From the NCBI RefSeq assembly GCF_002968295.1, contig NZ_CP134399.1, positions 3,596,001 to 3,660,000 of the forward strand: a stretch of DNA of 64,000 bases, given 5' to 3'. Of this stretch, positions 9,606 to 19,271 are shown piece by piece; within the stretch, counting starts at the first letter, position 1, and each line of letters opens with the position of its first letter. The position numbers and the translations under genes are program-made. This stretch comes from Mycobacterium sp. ITM-2016-00317. GTDB lineage: Bacteria > Actinomycetota > Actinomycetes > Mycobacteriales > Mycobacteriaceae. The notes beneath the pieces are model-generated. The model saw only the letters and a list, made by a program, of their open reading frames with translations, did not search any database and was not told the DNA's origin.

Positions 9606-10946
9606 TCAGAGCGACAGGTAGTTCTTCAGTTCGAACGGCGTGACATGGCTGCGGTAGTTCTCCCATTCGGCGCGCTTGTTGCGCAGGAAGAAGTCGAACA
9701 CGTGCTCGCCGAGCGCCTCGGCGACCAGCTCGGAGTTCTCCATCTCCGACAGGGCGACGCCGAGGCTGCCGGGCAGCTCCTTGTAGCCCATGGCGCGGCG
9801 TTCCTCGGGGGTGAGGCTCCAGACGTTGTCCTCGGCCTCGGGGCCCAGCACGTAGTTCTTCTCGATGCCGCGCAGGCCGGCGGCCAGCAGCACCGCGAAC
9901 GTCAGGTACGGGTTGCAGGCCGAGTCGGGGCTGCGCACCTCCACCCGCCGCGACGACACCTTGTGCGGGGTGTACATCGGGACGCGGACCAGCGCGGAGC
10001 GGTTGGCCGCACCCCAGGAGGCCGCCGTCGGCGCCTCGCCGCCGTGCACCAGCCGTTTGTAGGAGTTCACCCACTGGTTGGTGACGGCGCTGATCTCGTT
10101 GGCGTGCTCGAGAATTCCTGCGATGAAGGACTTTCCGACTTCGGACAGCTGGAGCGGGTCGTCGGGGCTGTGGAAGGCGTTGGAGTCGCCCTCGAACAGG
10201 CTCATGTGGGTGTGCATCGCCGAGCCGGGATGCTCGGCGAACGGCTTGGGCATGAACGACGCGCGCACGCCGTCACCGAGCGCGACCTCCTTGACGAGGT
10301 AGCGGAACGTCATCACGTTGTCGGCCATGGACAGCGCGTCGGCGTAGCGCAGGTCGATCTCCTGCTGGCCGGGTGCGCCCTCGTGGTGGCTGAACTCGAC
10401 CGAGATGCCCATCTGCTCGAGGGCGTCGATCGCGTGGCGGCGGAAGTTGGGCGCCGAGTCGTGCACCGCCTGGTCGAAGTAGCCGCCGTTGTCGGCCGGA
10501 GTCGGCGGGGTGCCGTCGTCGGGGCCGGGCTTGAGGAGGAAGAACTCGATCTCCGGGTGCACGTAGCAGGAGAATCCGAGATCGCCGGCCTTGGACAGCT
10601 GGCGGCGCAGCACGTGGCGCGAGTCCGCCCAGGACGGTGACCCGTCGGGCATGGTGATGTCGCAGAACATCCGCGCCGAGTGGTGCTTGCCGGAGCTGTC
10701 GGCCCACGGCAGCACCTGGAACGTGGACGGGTCGGGGCGGGCGACCATGTCGGCTTCGGAGACCCGGGCGAACCCCTCGATGGAGGAGCCGTCGAACCCG
10801 ATGCCCTCTTCGAAGGCGCCTTCGAGTTCGGCGGGCGCGATCGCGACCGACTTCAGGTATCCGAGCACATCGGTGAACCACAGCCGGACGAAGCGGATGT
10901 CGCGTTCCTCCAGCGTGCGCAGCACGAATTCCTTCTGCCGATCCAT
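9606..10946 (-). CDS. glnA2: Glutamine synthetase-like enzyme GlnA2
   Basis: A 446-aa type I-alpha glutamine synthetase paralogue, the usual length for mycobacterial GlnA2. Family motifs seen are [47 protein letters not shown], the ATP site [13 protein letters not shown] and [14 protein letters not shown]. The segment aligned with the adenylylation loop reads NVWSLTPEE, so Trp replaces the Tyr that GlnE modifies in GlnA1. GlnA2 is dispensable for bulk glutamine synthesis in M. tuberculosis, and relatives in actinomycetes glutamylate other amines, so its substrate may differ. It heads the leftward block with glnE; a leaderless promoter and a GlnR-like site lie upstream. Confidence 0.93.
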   Translation of the reverse strand: MDRQKEFVLRTLEERDIRFVRLWFTDVLGYLKSVAIAPAELEGAFEEGIGFDGSSIEGFARVSEADMVARPDPSTFQVLPWADSSGKHHSARMFCDITMPDGSPSWADSRHVLRRQLSKAGDLGFSCYVHPEIEFFLLKPGPDDGTPPTPADNGGYFDQAVHDSAPNFRRHAIDALEQMGISVEFSHHEGAPGQQEIDLRYADALSMADNVMTFRYLVKEVALGDGVRASFMPKPFAEHPGSAMHTHMSLFEGDSNAFHSPDDPLQLSEVGKSFIAGILEHANEISAVTNQWVNSYKRLVHGGEAPTAASWGAANRSALVRVPMYTPHKVSSRRVEVRSPDSACNPYLTFAVLLAAGLRGIEKNYVLGPEAEDNVWSLTPEERRAMGYKELPGSLGVALSEMENSELVAEALGEHVFDFFLRNKRAEWENYRSHVTPFELKNYLSL

Positions 10947-10952
10947 GCCCGA

Positions 10953-10984
10953 AGCCTAGGTTCCGGCTGTTAATTCTGTGTTAC
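10953..10984 (-). promoter_or_regulatory. glnA2 leaderless promoter with GlnR-like box
   Basis: On the minus strand TAGGCT (10958-10953) ends 6 nt before the glnA2 ATG and no Shine-Dalgarno is present. Ten bases further upstream the sequence GTAAC-N6-TTAAC (10984-10969) fits the AC-N9-AC spacing of GlnR boxes described in mycobacteria. It covers the -35 region. GlnR control of glnA2 is an inference. Confidence 0.45.
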
Positions 10985-10985
10985 G

Positions 10986-11001
10986 GCGCTGCTAGCAGCG
11001 C
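10986..11001. repeat. 16-bp perfect palindrome at the end of the secreted hydrolase gene
   Basis: GCGCTGCTAGCAGCGC reads the same on both strands and includes the TAG stop codon of the hydrolase gene (10992-10994). It could act as a weak transcription-end hairpin ahead of the glnA2 promoter, or as a protein site next to the GlnR-like box. There is no T-tract. Confidence 0.55.
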
Positions 11002-12509
11002 AATCCGGCCGGTGGGAGCGTGGACTCGACGAAGAACTCGACCGCGGCGGTGTCGACGCACGCATCGCCGTTGAACACCACGGTGTGCTGGGTGCCCTCG
11101 AAGGTGATCAGCCGGGCGTCCAGCTGCCGGGCCAGGTTCACCCCGGCCTGATACGGCGTGGCCGGGTCTCCGGTCGTGGTCACCACCAGCACCTTGCCCG
11201 CCCCCGGCGACGTGGCGGTGCCGACCACCGAGGTCGGCGGCACCGGCCACATCGCGCACGTGTCGCGCGGCGCGTAGCCGGTGAACTGGCCGTAGGACAG
11301 GAACGGCGCGATCTCCCGGGAGCGCCGGTCGGCCTCCACCCATGTCGCGGAGTCGGCCGGGAACACCGCGTCGACGCAGCGGATCGCGTTGAACGCGTCC
11401 TGCCGGTTCTTGTAGTGGCCGTTGCGGTCACGCTGCTGGTAGTCGTCGGCGAGCAGCAGCAGGTCGCCCGGATCGGTGCCGCGCTGCAGGCCGAGCAGGC
11501 CGCTGGTCAGGTAGGGCCAGTAACGCTGGCCGTACAGGCTGCTGACGGTGCCGGTCATCGCGTCCTGATAGCTCAGCCCGCGCGGGTCGGTGGTGGCGGC
11601 GGGACGGGCGACCAGCGGGTCGACCAGTTGGTGGAAGCGAGTGACGAACTGTGCCGGGTCGGTGCCCAGCGGGCAGCCCGCCGATCGCGCGCAGTCCGTG
11701 GCGTACCGGTTGAACGCCTCCTGGAATCCGGCCATCTGGTTGTGGCTCTCCGAGATCGGATCCAGGCTGATGTCCACGGCGCCGTCGAGGACCATTGCGC
11801 GGACCCGCTCCGGGTAGCGCGACGCGTAGACCGCGCCGAGCTGGGTGCCGTACGAGAACCCCAGATAGCTGATCTGGTCCTCGCCGAGCGCGGCGCGCAC
11901 CACGTCCATGTCCCGGGCGGCGCTCGCGGTGCCGACGCCGGCGAGGAAGTCGGCGCCCATCCGGTTCAGGCACTGCGCGGCGAAGTCGCGCCGCACCTGT
12001 TCGATGTGGGCGACCCCGGCCGGGCTGTAGTCGGCCATGGGCTCGGCGCGGTAGGCGTCGAACTCGGCGTCGGTGCGGCAGCGCAGCTGCGGAGTCGAGT
12101 ACCCGACGCCGCGCGGGTCGATGCCGACGAGGTCGAAGCGCCGGCCGATCTCGGAGCCGGCCAGCGCCGCGCCCATCGAGGCGACGGTGTCGACGGCCGA
12201 CGCGCCGGGCCCGCCGGGGTTGACGACGAGCGCGCCGATGCGCGGACCCGACGCCGGAACTTTGATGACCGCCAACTGCGCCTGTGGCCCATCGGGTTTC
12301 GCATAGTCGACGGGCACCGCCACGGTGCCGCACTGGGCGGCCGGGATCCGGGAGGTGTCGGGAACCCAGGTCGAGCACGAAGTCCACACCGGCGCAGCGG
12401 AGTACGGCTGCGCCGAATCGACGGGTGCGGCTGCCGCCGACGGGCTCAGAACCCCCGCTGCCACGGCCAGCGCTGCGGTCAACCGGGCGGCACGCAACAT
12501 GGCAGCCAT
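10992..12509 (-). CDS. Secreted alpha/beta-hydrolase (Rv2223c-like, Hip1 paralogue)
   Basis: A 505-aa exported serine hydrolase of the tripeptidyl-aminopeptidase/Hip1 family. A Sec signal peptide (AARLTAALAVAAGVLSPSAAAA) is followed by the oxyanion-hole loop VVNPGGPGAS and the nucleophile elbow GFSYGTQ (Ser219). The acid sits in TGDPATPYQAG and the histidine in FEGTQHTVV. All three catalytic residues are present. The ATG at 12509 is chosen over an upstream TTG at 12530 for a compact signal peptide; a second ATG lies three codons on. It lies downstream of the Hip1-like gene in the same direction, and the two are probably an old duplication. The substrate is likely peptide or ester in the envelope. 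Confidence 0.88.
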   Translation of the reverse strand: MAAMLRAARLTAALAVAAGVLSPSAAAAPVDSAQPYSAAPVWTSCSTWVPDTSRIPAAQCGTVAVPVDYAKPDGPQAQLAVIKVPASGPRIGALVVNPGGPGASAVDTVASMGAALAGSEIGRRFDLVGIDPRGVGYSTPQLRCRTDAEFDAYRAEPMADYSPAGVAHIEQVRRDFAAQCLNRMGADFLAGVGTASAARDMDVVRAALGEDQISYLGFSYGTQLGAVYASRYPERVRAMVLDGAVDISLDPISESHNQMAGFQEAFNRYATDCARSAGCPLGTDPAQFVTRFHQLVDPLVARPAATTDPRGLSYQDAMTGTVSSLYGQRYWPYLTSGLLGLQRGTDPGDLLLLADDYQQRDRNGHYKNRQDAFNAIRCVDAVFPADSATWVEADRRSREIAPFLSYGQFTGYAPRDTCAMWPVPPTSVVGTATSPGAGKVLVVTTTGDPATPYQAGVNLARQLDARLITFEGTQHTVVFNGDACVDTAAVEFFVESTLPPAGLRC

Positions 12510-12567
12510 CGTCGCACGGCGGCCGGGCAACGTCTGCCTCAGCGGCGCAACGGTGACCGTGCCGTTA

Positions 12568-14091
12568 TCAGCACCTGACGTCGGGGCCAGGCACGGTCAC
12601 GTCGACGAGGTAGCGGGTGGCGATCTCGTCGATGCACGAATCGCCTTGCAGCGCAACGGTGTGCTGGGTGCCTTCGAAGGTCACCAACGTGCCGTCGAGC
12701 TGACGGGCCAGGTCGACTCCGGCCTGGTACGGGGTGGCCGGATCGTTGGTGGTCGAGATGACCAGGATCGGCGGCAGACCGTCGACGTCGAGCTCGTGCG
12801 GTGTGCTCGTCGGCGGTATCGGCCAGTACCCGCACGTCGTCATCGGGGCCAACCCGGTGAACTCGCCGTAGGCCATGAACGGCGCGGCCTCGCGGACCCG
12901 GCGGTCCTGTTCGACCAGGGTGGCGCGGTCGGTGATCGCCGGCTTGTCGACGCAGTTGACCGCGATGCGTGAGTCGGTGCCGTTGTTGTAATGCCCCTGG
13001 GCGTCGCGGCCCATGTACAGGTCGGCCAGCGCGAGCATGGTGTCGCCGCGACCCTTCTTGATCTCGGTGAGCGCCTGGGTCAGGTGGCGCCACAGCCCCG
13101 GCGAGTACAGCGGCAGGATGGTGCCGACGACGGCGTCGTTGTAGCTGAGACCGCGCGGATCGGTGGTGTCGGCCGGCTTGTCGACCAGCGGCCACACCAA
13201 GGAGTGGTACACCTCGACGGCCTTGTCCGGGTCGGTGCCCAGCGGGCAGTCGGGGTCGATGGCGCAGTCGGTGGCGTAGTCGTCGAACGCCTGCTGGAAC
13301 GCCGCGGCCTGACGCACGTCGGCCTCGACCGGGTCGGCGTTGGGGTCGATCGCGCCGTCGAGCACCATCGCGCGCACGTTCTGCGGGTAGGTCTCGGCGT
13401 AGCCGGCCCCGATGCGGGTGCCGTACGAGTAGCCCAGGAACGTCAGCTTCTCGTCGCCGAGCGCGGCCCGCAGCGCGTCGAGGTCCTTGACCACGCTCTC
13501 GGTGCCCACGTTGCCGAGGAATTCCAGGCCCATCTTGTCGACGCAGCGCTGGACGAAGTCCTTGGTGAGCTTCTCCAGGTGCGCCACCCCCTCCGGGGTG
13601 TACTCGACGACGTTGTCGGCACGCAGCCGGTCGTGGTCGGCGTCGCTGTTGCACCACACCGCGGGCGTGGACTCGGCGACACCGCGCGGATCGAACCCGA
13701 CCAGGTCGAACCGCTGCCGCACCTCTTCGGGCAGCGTCGCCGACATCACGGCGGCCGCTTCCTTGCCGGACTTTCCGGGGCCTCCTGGGTTGATGATCAG
13801 CGAGCCGATCTTGTCGCCGCTTGCTTTGATCCGCAGCAGCGCGATCTGGGCCACGTCACCGTCGGGGTCGTCCCAGTCGACCGGCACCGAGAGCATGCCG
13901 CACTCGGCACCGGGCGGGATCCGCAGTTGATCGGACGGGCCCGGGTCGCAGGGTCCCCATTCGACGGGTGAGCCGGGCGGGGGCACCGCGATCAGCGCCT
14001 GCCCGGACACCACCTGGCTGCAACCGCCGGCGAGCAGCACGGTCAGCGTCAGGAGGAGGCCGGATCGCGCGGCCCCGGGCTTGAGCGTCAT
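12568..14091 (-). CDS. caeA: Hip1/CaeA-like cell-envelope serine hydrolase, lipoprotein
   Basis: A 507-aa lipoprotein hydrolase closely resembling M. tuberculosis Hip1 (Rv2224c), a membrane-anchored protease that acts on envelope proteins such as GroEL2 and modulates host responses. The lipobox LLAGGC ends at Cys24. The active-site elbow is GYSYGTR (Ser222), with INPGGPGKSG as the oxyanion loop, TNDPATPYQAG carrying Asp and EGTQHTV carrying His. Several blocks, such as PLGTDPDKAVEVYHSL and FDPRGVAEST, are family-specific. The ATG at 14091 gives a normal lipoprotein signal; an in-frame ATG at 14109 would add six residues. Position next to panB and the Rv2223c-like paralogue repeats the M. tuberculosis order. 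Confidence 0.92.
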   Translation of the reverse strand: MTLKPGAARSGLLLTLTVLLAGGCSQVVSGQALIAVPPPGSPVEWGPCDPGPSDQLRIPPGAECGMLSVPVDWDDPDGDVAQIALLRIKASGDKIGSLIINPGGPGKSGKEAAAVMSATLPEEVRQRFDLVGFDPRGVAESTPAVWCNSDADHDRLRADNVVEYTPEGVAHLEKLTKDFVQRCVDKMGLEFLGNVGTESVVKDLDALRAALGDEKLTFLGYSYGTRIGAGYAETYPQNVRAMVLDGAIDPNADPVEADVRQAAAFQQAFDDYATDCAIDPDCPLGTDPDKAVEVYHSLVWPLVDKPADTTDPRGLSYNDAVVGTILPLYSPGLWRHLTQALTEIKKGRGDTMLALADLYMGRDAQGHYNNGTDSRIAVNCVDKPAITDRATLVEQDRRVREAAPFMAYGEFTGLAPMTTCGYWPIPPTSTPHELDVDGLPPILVISTTNDPATPYQAGVDLARQLDGTLVTFEGTQHTVALQGDSCIDEIATRYLVDVTVPGPDVRC

Positions 14092-14149
14092 GGCACCACA
14101 TGCTGCCATGACCTGGCGTCCCCGCTGGCACGGCGCGTGCGGCGGGGCA

Positions 14150-15541
14150 CTACCGGGTCGCGTCCAGCAGCTCGCGCAGCGCGACGTCGAACGCGTCGGC
14201 CATGTCCCACAGGTCGGGCACCAGCTCGGGGCACGACACGATGCCGACGTCGAGATTGCCCGACAGTGACATCACGGTCATGTTCAGTCCGGAGCCGTGG
14301 AAGATCGGCCCGAGCGGGTACATCGCCCCGACCTCGCAGCCGAGCATGTACAGCGGGCCCTGTGGGCCGGGCACGTTGGAGATCACCAGGTTGTGCACCG
14401 GTCGCGCGCCGCTGAGCCTGCTGCTGGCGTACACCCGCATCGCGGCCCCGAACACCGCGGGCGCGGCGAACTGGGTCCAGTCCTGCAGCAGGGTCGCGGC
14501 AATCGCCGAACTATGCTGTTTGGCAACAGAATTGGCTTCCGCGATGGCCTTGAGCCGGGCCACCGGGTCGTCGATGCTGGTCTCCAGGCGGGAGAACATG
14601 CCCGACACCTGGTTGCGGCCGGGACGGTCGGACTTGTCGTGCACCGAGACCGGCACCATCGCCACCAGTGAGCTCTCGGGCAGCTCGCCGCGCTCGAGCA
14701 GGAACGTGCGCAGCACGCCGGACACCAGTGCCATCACCACGTCGTTGACCTTGACGCCGAAGTGGTTCTTCACCGTCTTGATGTCCTCGAGGTCCAGCTG
14801 CGCGAACGCGACATTGCGGCGCCCGGTCACGTTGGCGTTGAACGCGGTCTTGGGCGCGGCGAACGGCGGCGCCATGGTGCGGCCGTTGCGGGCGCGCCGG
14901 ACGGTGTCGACCACCGTCGACACCGTGTTGGGCAGCACGTTGGCCAGCTTCAGCGGTCTCGTCGCGAACCGCAGCGCGCCGCTGACGGCGATCTCCAGTT
15001 CGGTGCCGCCGCCGGGCCCGTCGACCGGATCGGGCGGCGGCGCGTCGGCCTCGGTGGTGCACAGCTTCGACATCAGGTTCGCCCCCGTCACGCCGTCGAC
15101 CGCGCAGTGGTGCACCTTGGTGAGCACGGCGATGCGGCCGCCCGCGTGCGCGTCGGTGCCCGCGACGTTCTCGATCACCCACATCTCCCACAGCGGACGC
15201 GACCGGTCGAGGGTCAGCGAGGCGATGTGGCCACAGATCTCGGCGAGCTCCGCGCGGCCGCCCGGCGCGGGCAGGCCGATTCGGTGTAGGTGGCGGTTGA
15301 CGTCAAAGTCCTTGTCCTCCACCCAGACTGGGTGATCCAGATTGAACCTGCTGTCGGCGAGGCGCTCCCGGAACTCGGGCATGGCCTTGATGCACAGCTC
15401 CAGGCCGTCGCGCAGCCGGTCGAAGGTGTAGCCGCCCGGCATCGTGGAAGTGTCGAGTTCCAGGATCGAGCACACGTGCAGAGGCTGGTCTGCGGTTTCG
15501 AGGTACAGGAAGCTGGCGTCGAGTCCGCTGAGCCGTTGCAT
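14150..15541 (-). CDS. WS/DGAT-type wax ester synthase/diacylglycerol acyltransferase
   Basis: A 463-aa member of the bacterial wax ester synthase/diacylglycerol O-acyltransferase family, which makes storage triacylglycerol or wax esters from acyl-CoA at the membrane face. The catalytic HHxxxDG motif is HHCAVDG at residues 144-150. The N terminus [14 protein letters not shown] and the C-terminal [13 protein letters not shown] are typical. The ATG at 15541 is chosen because a leaderless -10 box precedes it and the family begins there. As I recall, this gene is not between hip1 and panB in M. tuberculosis, so it is a lineage-specific insertion or retained paralogue. Confidence 0.92.
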   Translation of the reverse strand: MQRLSGLDASFLYLETADQPLHVCSILELDTSTMPGGYTFDRLRDGLELCIKAMPEFRERLADSRFNLDHPVWVEDKDFDVNRHLHRIGLPAPGGRAELAEICGHIASLTLDRSRPLWEMWVIENVAGTDAHAGGRIAVLTKVHHCAVDGVTGANLMSKLCTTEADAPPPDPVDGPGGGTELEIAVSGALRFATRPLKLANVLPNTVSTVVDTVRRARNGRTMAPPFAAPKTAFNANVTGRRNVAFAQLDLEDIKTVKNHFGVKVNDVVMALVSGVLRTFLLERGELPESSLVAMVPVSVHDKSDRPGRNQVSGMFSRLETSIDDPVARLKAIAEANSVAKQHSSAIAATLLQDWTQFAAPAVFGAAMRVYASSRLSGARPVHNLVISNVPGPQGPLYMLGCEVGAMYPLGPIFHGSGLNMTVMSLSGNLDVGIVSCPELVPDLWDMADAFDVALRELLDATR

Positions 15542-15548
15542 GCCGCAG

Positions 15549-15554
15549 ATCGTA
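15549..15554 (-). promoter_or_regulatory. -10 box of the WS/DGAT gene
   Basis: TACGAT on the minus strand ends 7 nt before the ATG at 15541. There is no Shine-Dalgarno, consistent with a leaderless transcript. Confidence 0.5.
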
Positions 15555-15597
15555 TGCCGGGGCGCGACGGGTGTGAGGTAATCCACTTAACACGCCG

Positions 15598-15626
15598 TTC
15601 AACTTCCGGTGACACAGTGGCAGACT
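15598..15626 (+). promoter_or_regulatory. Candidate panB promoter
   Basis: TTCAAC (15598-15603) and CAGACT (15621-15626) are 17 nt apart and would give a leader of about 70 nt. The match is modest. Confidence 0.35.
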
Positions 15627-15700
15627 GGGCGGGTCAGCGAAACCCGGGGACCCGGATGGGCCACGAGGATTCACAACGACTCGCCCATTGGGGGACAACG

Positions 15701-16540
15701 ATGTCTGAACAGCCTGTGTACGGTGCTGTCGCCGAGACGCCCAAGCGCGTGAAGGTCCGCACCCACCATCTGCACAAGTGGAAGGCCGAAGGCCACAAGT
15801 GGGCCATGCTGACCGCGTACGACTACTCCACCGCCGCGATCTTCGACGAGGCTCAGATCCCGGTGCTCCTGGTCGGCGACTCCGCCGCCAATGTCGTCTA
15901 CGGCTACGACACCACCGTCCCGGTGACGCTCGACGAGCTGATCCCGCTGGTGCGTGGTGTCGTCCGGGGCGCACCGCACGCGCTGGTCGTCGCCGATCTG
16001 CCGTTCGGAAGTTACGAGGCCGGGGCACAACAGGCGCTGGCCACCGCGACGCGGATGCTCAAGGAGACCGGCGCGCACGCCGTCAAGCTGGAGGGCGGTG
16101 AGCGCGTGGCCGAGCAGATCGCCGCGATCAGCGCCGCCGGCATCCCGGTGATGGCGCACATCGGCTTCACCCCGCAGAGCGTCAACGGCCTCGGCGGTTT
16201 CCGGGTCCAGGGCCGCGGGGACGCGGCCGAGCAGACCATCCACGACGCGATCGCCGTCCAGGAGGCCGGCGCGTTCGCCGTGGTGATGGAGATGGTGCCG
16301 GCAGAGCTGGCCACCCAGATCACCGGCAAGCTGACGATCCCCACCGTCGGGATCGGCGCCGGACCGAACTGCGATGCGCAGGTTCTGGTGTGGCAGGACA
16401 TGGCAGGCATGACCTCGGGCAGGACGGCGAAGTTCGTCAAGCGCTTCGGCGGGGTCGGCGACGAGTTGCGCCGAGCCGCCGCCGACTACGCCCACGAAGT
16501 CGCCACGGGCGTGTTCCCCGCCGAGGAGCACTCCTTCTAG
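15701..16540 (+). CDS. panB: 3-methyl-2-oxobutanoate hydroxymethyltransferase
   Basis: The first committed step of pantothenate (vitamin B5/CoA) synthesis: transfers a hydroxymethyl group from methylene-tetrahydrofolate to alpha-ketoisovalerate. The 279-aa length matches the family (about 281 in M. tuberculosis). Motifs seen are [13 protein letters not shown], the metal/substrate site [17 protein letters not shown], the VKLEGG strand, [15 protein letters not shown] and the catalytic-Glu segment [11 protein letters not shown]. The ATG at 15701 begins a conserved N terminus; the frame stays open upstream as a shadow. It overlaps the convergent enoyl-CoA hydratase gene by 4 bp. Confidence 0.96.
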   Translation: MSEQPVYGAVAETPKRVKVRTHHLHKWKAEGHKWAMLTAYDYSTAAIFDEAQIPVLLVGDSAANVVYGYDTTVPVTLDELIPLVRGVVRGAPHALVVADLPFGSYEAGAQQALATATRMLKETGAHAVKLEGGERVAEQIAAISAAGIPVMAHIGFTPQSVNGLGGFRVQGRGDAAEQTIHDAIAVQEAGAFAVVMEMVPAELATQITGKLTIPTVGIGAGPNCDAQVLVWQDMAGMTSGRTAKFVKRFGGVGDELRRAAADYAHEVATGVFPAEEHSF

Positions 16541-17322
16541 CGCGGACCGAACTCCGGCTTGCGCTTGGACAGGAACGCATCGACACCTTCGCGCCCGTCG
16601 GCGGATTCGGCGCGCGCCGCGATCAGCCGCGCCTCCAGTTCCATCTGCTGCTCCAGGCCGTTGCCGAAGGTGTCCGACAGCAGCGCCTTGACCCCGCCGT
16701 TGGATCCGGCCGAGGTGCGCGCCATCTGCTCGGCGAGCTCGTCGGCGCGCACCCTGAGCTGATCGTCGGCGACGACCTCGCCGACCAGACCCCACTGCGA
16801 GGCCTCCTGCGCCGTCAGCGTGCGGTTGGTCAGCATCAGCTGCTTGGTCTTGGCGGTGCCGATGAGTCGCGGCAGGTGGTAGGACGCGCCGCCGTCGGGG
16901 CTCAGCCCGACGCGGGTGTAGGCCATCGTGAACGACGCTGATTCTGCGGCCAGCACCAGGTCACCGGCGACTGCCAGCGAGAAGCCGGCACCGGCGGCCG
17001 TGCCGTTGACCGCGGTGATCAGCACCGCGTCCATCCGCGCCAGTGTCGAGATAGCCCGGTGCAGGTCGTCGGCGACGCCCTTGACGTGCGCTCCCCTGCT
17101 GGGCGCGGACGCGAAGTCCTTCAGATCACCACCGGCGCAGAAGAACCGGCCCGCCCCGGTGAGGACGACGACCTTGGTGGCCGGGCTGTCGCAGCGAGCC
17201 GCCGCGACGGCCAGTTCGCGCGTCATCGCACCGTTCATGCCGTTCGCCGCATCCGGGCGGTTCAGCGTGATGCGAGCGATCGAACCGGTCTGTTCGAAGG
17301 TGATGGTCTGGAATTCGGTCAC
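16537..17322 (-). CDS. Enoyl-CoA hydratase/isomerase family protein
   Basis: A 261-aa crotonase-fold protein acting on acyl-CoA. The oxyanion-hole segments are [13 protein letters not shown] and [17 protein letters not shown]. The usual first catalytic Glu position is not acidic, while [13 protein letters not shown] keeps an Asp as in the isomerase subgroup that includes PaaG. It is therefore more likely an enoyl-CoA isomerase than a classical hydratase. The start is GTG at 17322, with TACAGT 5 nt upstream as a possible leaderless -10. It lies 16 bp downstream of the fatty acyl-AMP ligase gene in the same direction, so the pair may act on the same fatty acid. Confidence 0.85.
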   Translation of the reverse strand: MTEFQTITFEQTGSIARITLNRPDAANGMNGAMTRELAVAAARCDSPATKVVVLTGAGRFFCAGGDLKDFASAPSRGAHVKGVADDLHRAISTLARMDAVLITAVNGTAAGAGFSLAVAGDLVLAAESASFTMAYTRVGLSPDGGASYHLPRLIGTAKTKQLMLTNRTLTAQEASQWGLVGEVVADDQLRVRADELAEQMARTSAGSNGGVKALLSDTFGNGLEQQMELEARLIAARAESADGREGVDAFLSKRKPEFGPR

Positions 17323-17338
17323 CCTCGGACTGTAGCGG

Positions 17339-19120
17339 TTACAGTTTGCCTTCCAGGTACTCGGCCCGGCAGGCCCGGCGCGCCAGCTTCCCGCTCGTCG
17401 TTCGTGGAATCACGCCCGCCGCAACCAGTTTGATCTCCTTGAGCGGCAGCGCGTGCTTGCGCGACACCGCGGCGCGGATCGCCTCCCGGATGGGGCCGGC
17501 CTCGGCGCGGCCCGCCCCGGGCGCACGTTCGGCGACGATGACGACCTCTTCGCGGCCGTCGCCGGGCACCGAGAACGCCGCGACGAACCCGGTACGCACG
17601 GCGGACGAGGCCTCGGCGACCGTGGCCTCGATGTCCTGCGGGTAGTGGTTGCGCCCGTCCACGATCACCAGGTCCTTGACGCGGCCGGTGATGTAGAGCT
17701 GGCCATCGAGGTAGACCCCGAGGTCGCCGGTGCGCAGCCACAGCGCGTCCTCGGCGCAGCCCTCGGCGTGGCTGTGGTAGAGCACGCGGGACTGCAGCTT
17801 GTTCTGGAAGGTCAGTTCGGTCTCTTCGCGCCGGCCCCAGTAGCCGCGGCCGATGTTGTCGCCGTGCAGCCAGATCTCCCCGACGCGGCCGTCGGGCAGT
17901 TCGGCGTCGGTGGCCGGGTCGACGATCACGGCCCACTGGCTGCGGGCGACGGCGCCACACGGCACCTGCGCCAGCGCGTTGGGGTGGTCGGCGTCGACGC
18001 GCACCGCGTTGCCCAGGGACAGTTCGGCGCGGTCCAGGAAGGTCGGCACGGGTCGCGCCCCGGGACCGGTGGTGGACACGAACAGCGTGGCCTCGGCCAT
18101 CCCGTAGGACGGTTTGACCGCGGCATCGGACAGGCCGTAGGGCGCGAACGCGGCGTGGAACTTGTCGATCGAGGCCACGTTGACCGGCTCGGACCCGTTG
18201 ATCAGACCCGCGACGTTACTGAGGTCCAGCGTGTCCCCCGCCGGCGGCAGACCGCGCTGGGCCGCCAGTTCGAACGCGAAGTTCGGTGCCGCGGCGAAGG
18301 TGGGGGTATCGGACGCGCCGAGCTCCTTGATCCACCGGTACGGGCGGCGCACGAACGCCACCGGCGACATCAGGTTGAGGTGCCCGCCGCACAGCGCCGG
18401 GAACATGATCATCAGCAGCCCCATGTCGTGGAACAGCGGGAGCCAGCTGACGCTGCGGATGTTCGGTTCCAGGCCGACGGAGTCGGCCATCTGGACGACG
18501 TTGGTGCAGGCCGAGCGGTGGGTGATCTCGACGCCGGCCGGCGCCCGGGTGGAACCGGACGTGTACTGCAGGTAGGCGACGTCGTCGGTGCGCAACGGTG
18601 CGGGGACGAACCCCGTACCGACGCTGTCGGGCACCGCGTCGGTGGCGATGATCCTGGGCCGGCGGTCGCGAGGCAGCTTGCGCAGGAAGTCCCGGACGGA
18701 CGCCGCGGCCGCCGTCGTGGTCAGGACCACCGTCGGCTCGGCGTCGCCGAGCACCGCGTCGAGCCGGTCGGCGTGGCCGGGAAGTTCGGGGGCGAACAGC
18801 GGGACCGCGATGGAGCCCGCCATGATCGCCGAGAAGAACGCGACGACGTAGTCGACGCCCTGCGGCGCGAGCACGGCGACCCGGTCTCCGGGTTCGGTCA
18901 CCTGACGTAGTCGGGCGCCGACGGCGTGCAGCCGGGTCCGCAGCTCCCTCCAGCTCAGCTCGACCGTGCGATCGCGGTCGAAATCGAGATACCGGTAGGC
19001 GGGGGTATCACCGAATTCCTCGACGTTGCGGTCGATGAACGCGGTCAGCGTGACGCCGGCCGGGATAGCTATGTTGCCTTCGCGGTCGATGTAGTCGTCG
19101 AGCCGCACCACTGGACTCAT
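17339..19120 (-). CDS. Fatty acyl-AMP ligase, FadD32-like
   Basis: A 593-aa adenylate-forming enzyme that activates a fatty acid as acyl-AMP for transfer to a carrier protein or polyketide synthase. Core motifs are YLQYTSGSTRAPAGV (A3), VSWLPLFHDMG, SYGMAEATLFVSTT (A5), WLRTGDLG (A7), GRVKDLVIVDGRNHYPQDIE (A8) and the lysine segment RTTSGKLARRAC (A10). Several blocks, including WAVIVDPATDAELPDG, resemble mycobacterial FadD32, the meromycolate ligase. However, the protein is shorter (FadD32 is about 637 aa) and no pks13 or accD4 is adjacent, so it is a paralogue of unknown fatty-acid target. The start has a leaderless-type -10 box. Confidence 0.9.
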   Translation of the reverse strand: MSPVVRLDDYIDREGNIAIPAGVTLTAFIDRNVEEFGDTPAYRYLDFDRDRTVELSWRELRTRLHAVGARLRQVTEPGDRVAVLAPQGVDYVVAFFSAIMAGSIAVPLFAPELPGHADRLDAVLGDAEPTVVLTTTAAAASVRDFLRKLPRDRRPRIIATDAVPDSVGTGFVPAPLRTDDVAYLQYTSGSTRAPAGVEITHRSACTNVVQMADSVGLEPNIRSVSWLPLFHDMGLLMIMFPALCGGHLNLMSPVAFVRRPYRWIKELGASDTPTFAAAPNFAFELAAQRGLPPAGDTLDLSNVAGLINGSEPVNVASIDKFHAAFAPYGLSDAAVKPSYGMAEATLFVSTTGPGARPVPTFLDRAELSLGNAVRVDADHPNALAQVPCGAVARSQWAVIVDPATDAELPDGRVGEIWLHGDNIGRGYWGRREETELTFQNKLQSRVLYHSHAEGCAEDALWLRTGDLGVYLDGQLYITGRVKDLVIVDGRNHYPQDIEATVAEASSAVRTGFVAAFSVPGDGREEVVIVAERAPGAGRAEAGPIREAIRAAVSRKHALPLKEIKLVAAGVIPRTTSGKLARRACRAEYLEGKL

Positions 19121-19126
19121 AAGAGC

Positions 19127-19132
19127 ATCCTA
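19127..19132 (-). promoter_or_regulatory. -10 box of the acyl-AMP ligase gene
   Basis: TAGGAT on the minus strand lies exactly 6 nt before the ATG at 19120, with no Shine-Dalgarno. A leaderless transcript is likely. Confidence 0.6.
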
Positions 19133-19271
19133 AGAGAACGATCATGAAATGCGCGCACCTACCCTCAGGCGCGCCGAAAGAGATTTTTCACCGACCCCCG
19201 CACTCCGGCTTGCGCGTCACCTCGGTGTGGCACGCTGTGGTCCCGCGAACCACCTCAGAGACAGGGTGAAA

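Noticed and set aside
9577..10074. Extension of the glnE frame into glnA2
   Set aside because: It lies wholly inside glnA2 and the known GlnE N terminus begins at the GTG at 9576.
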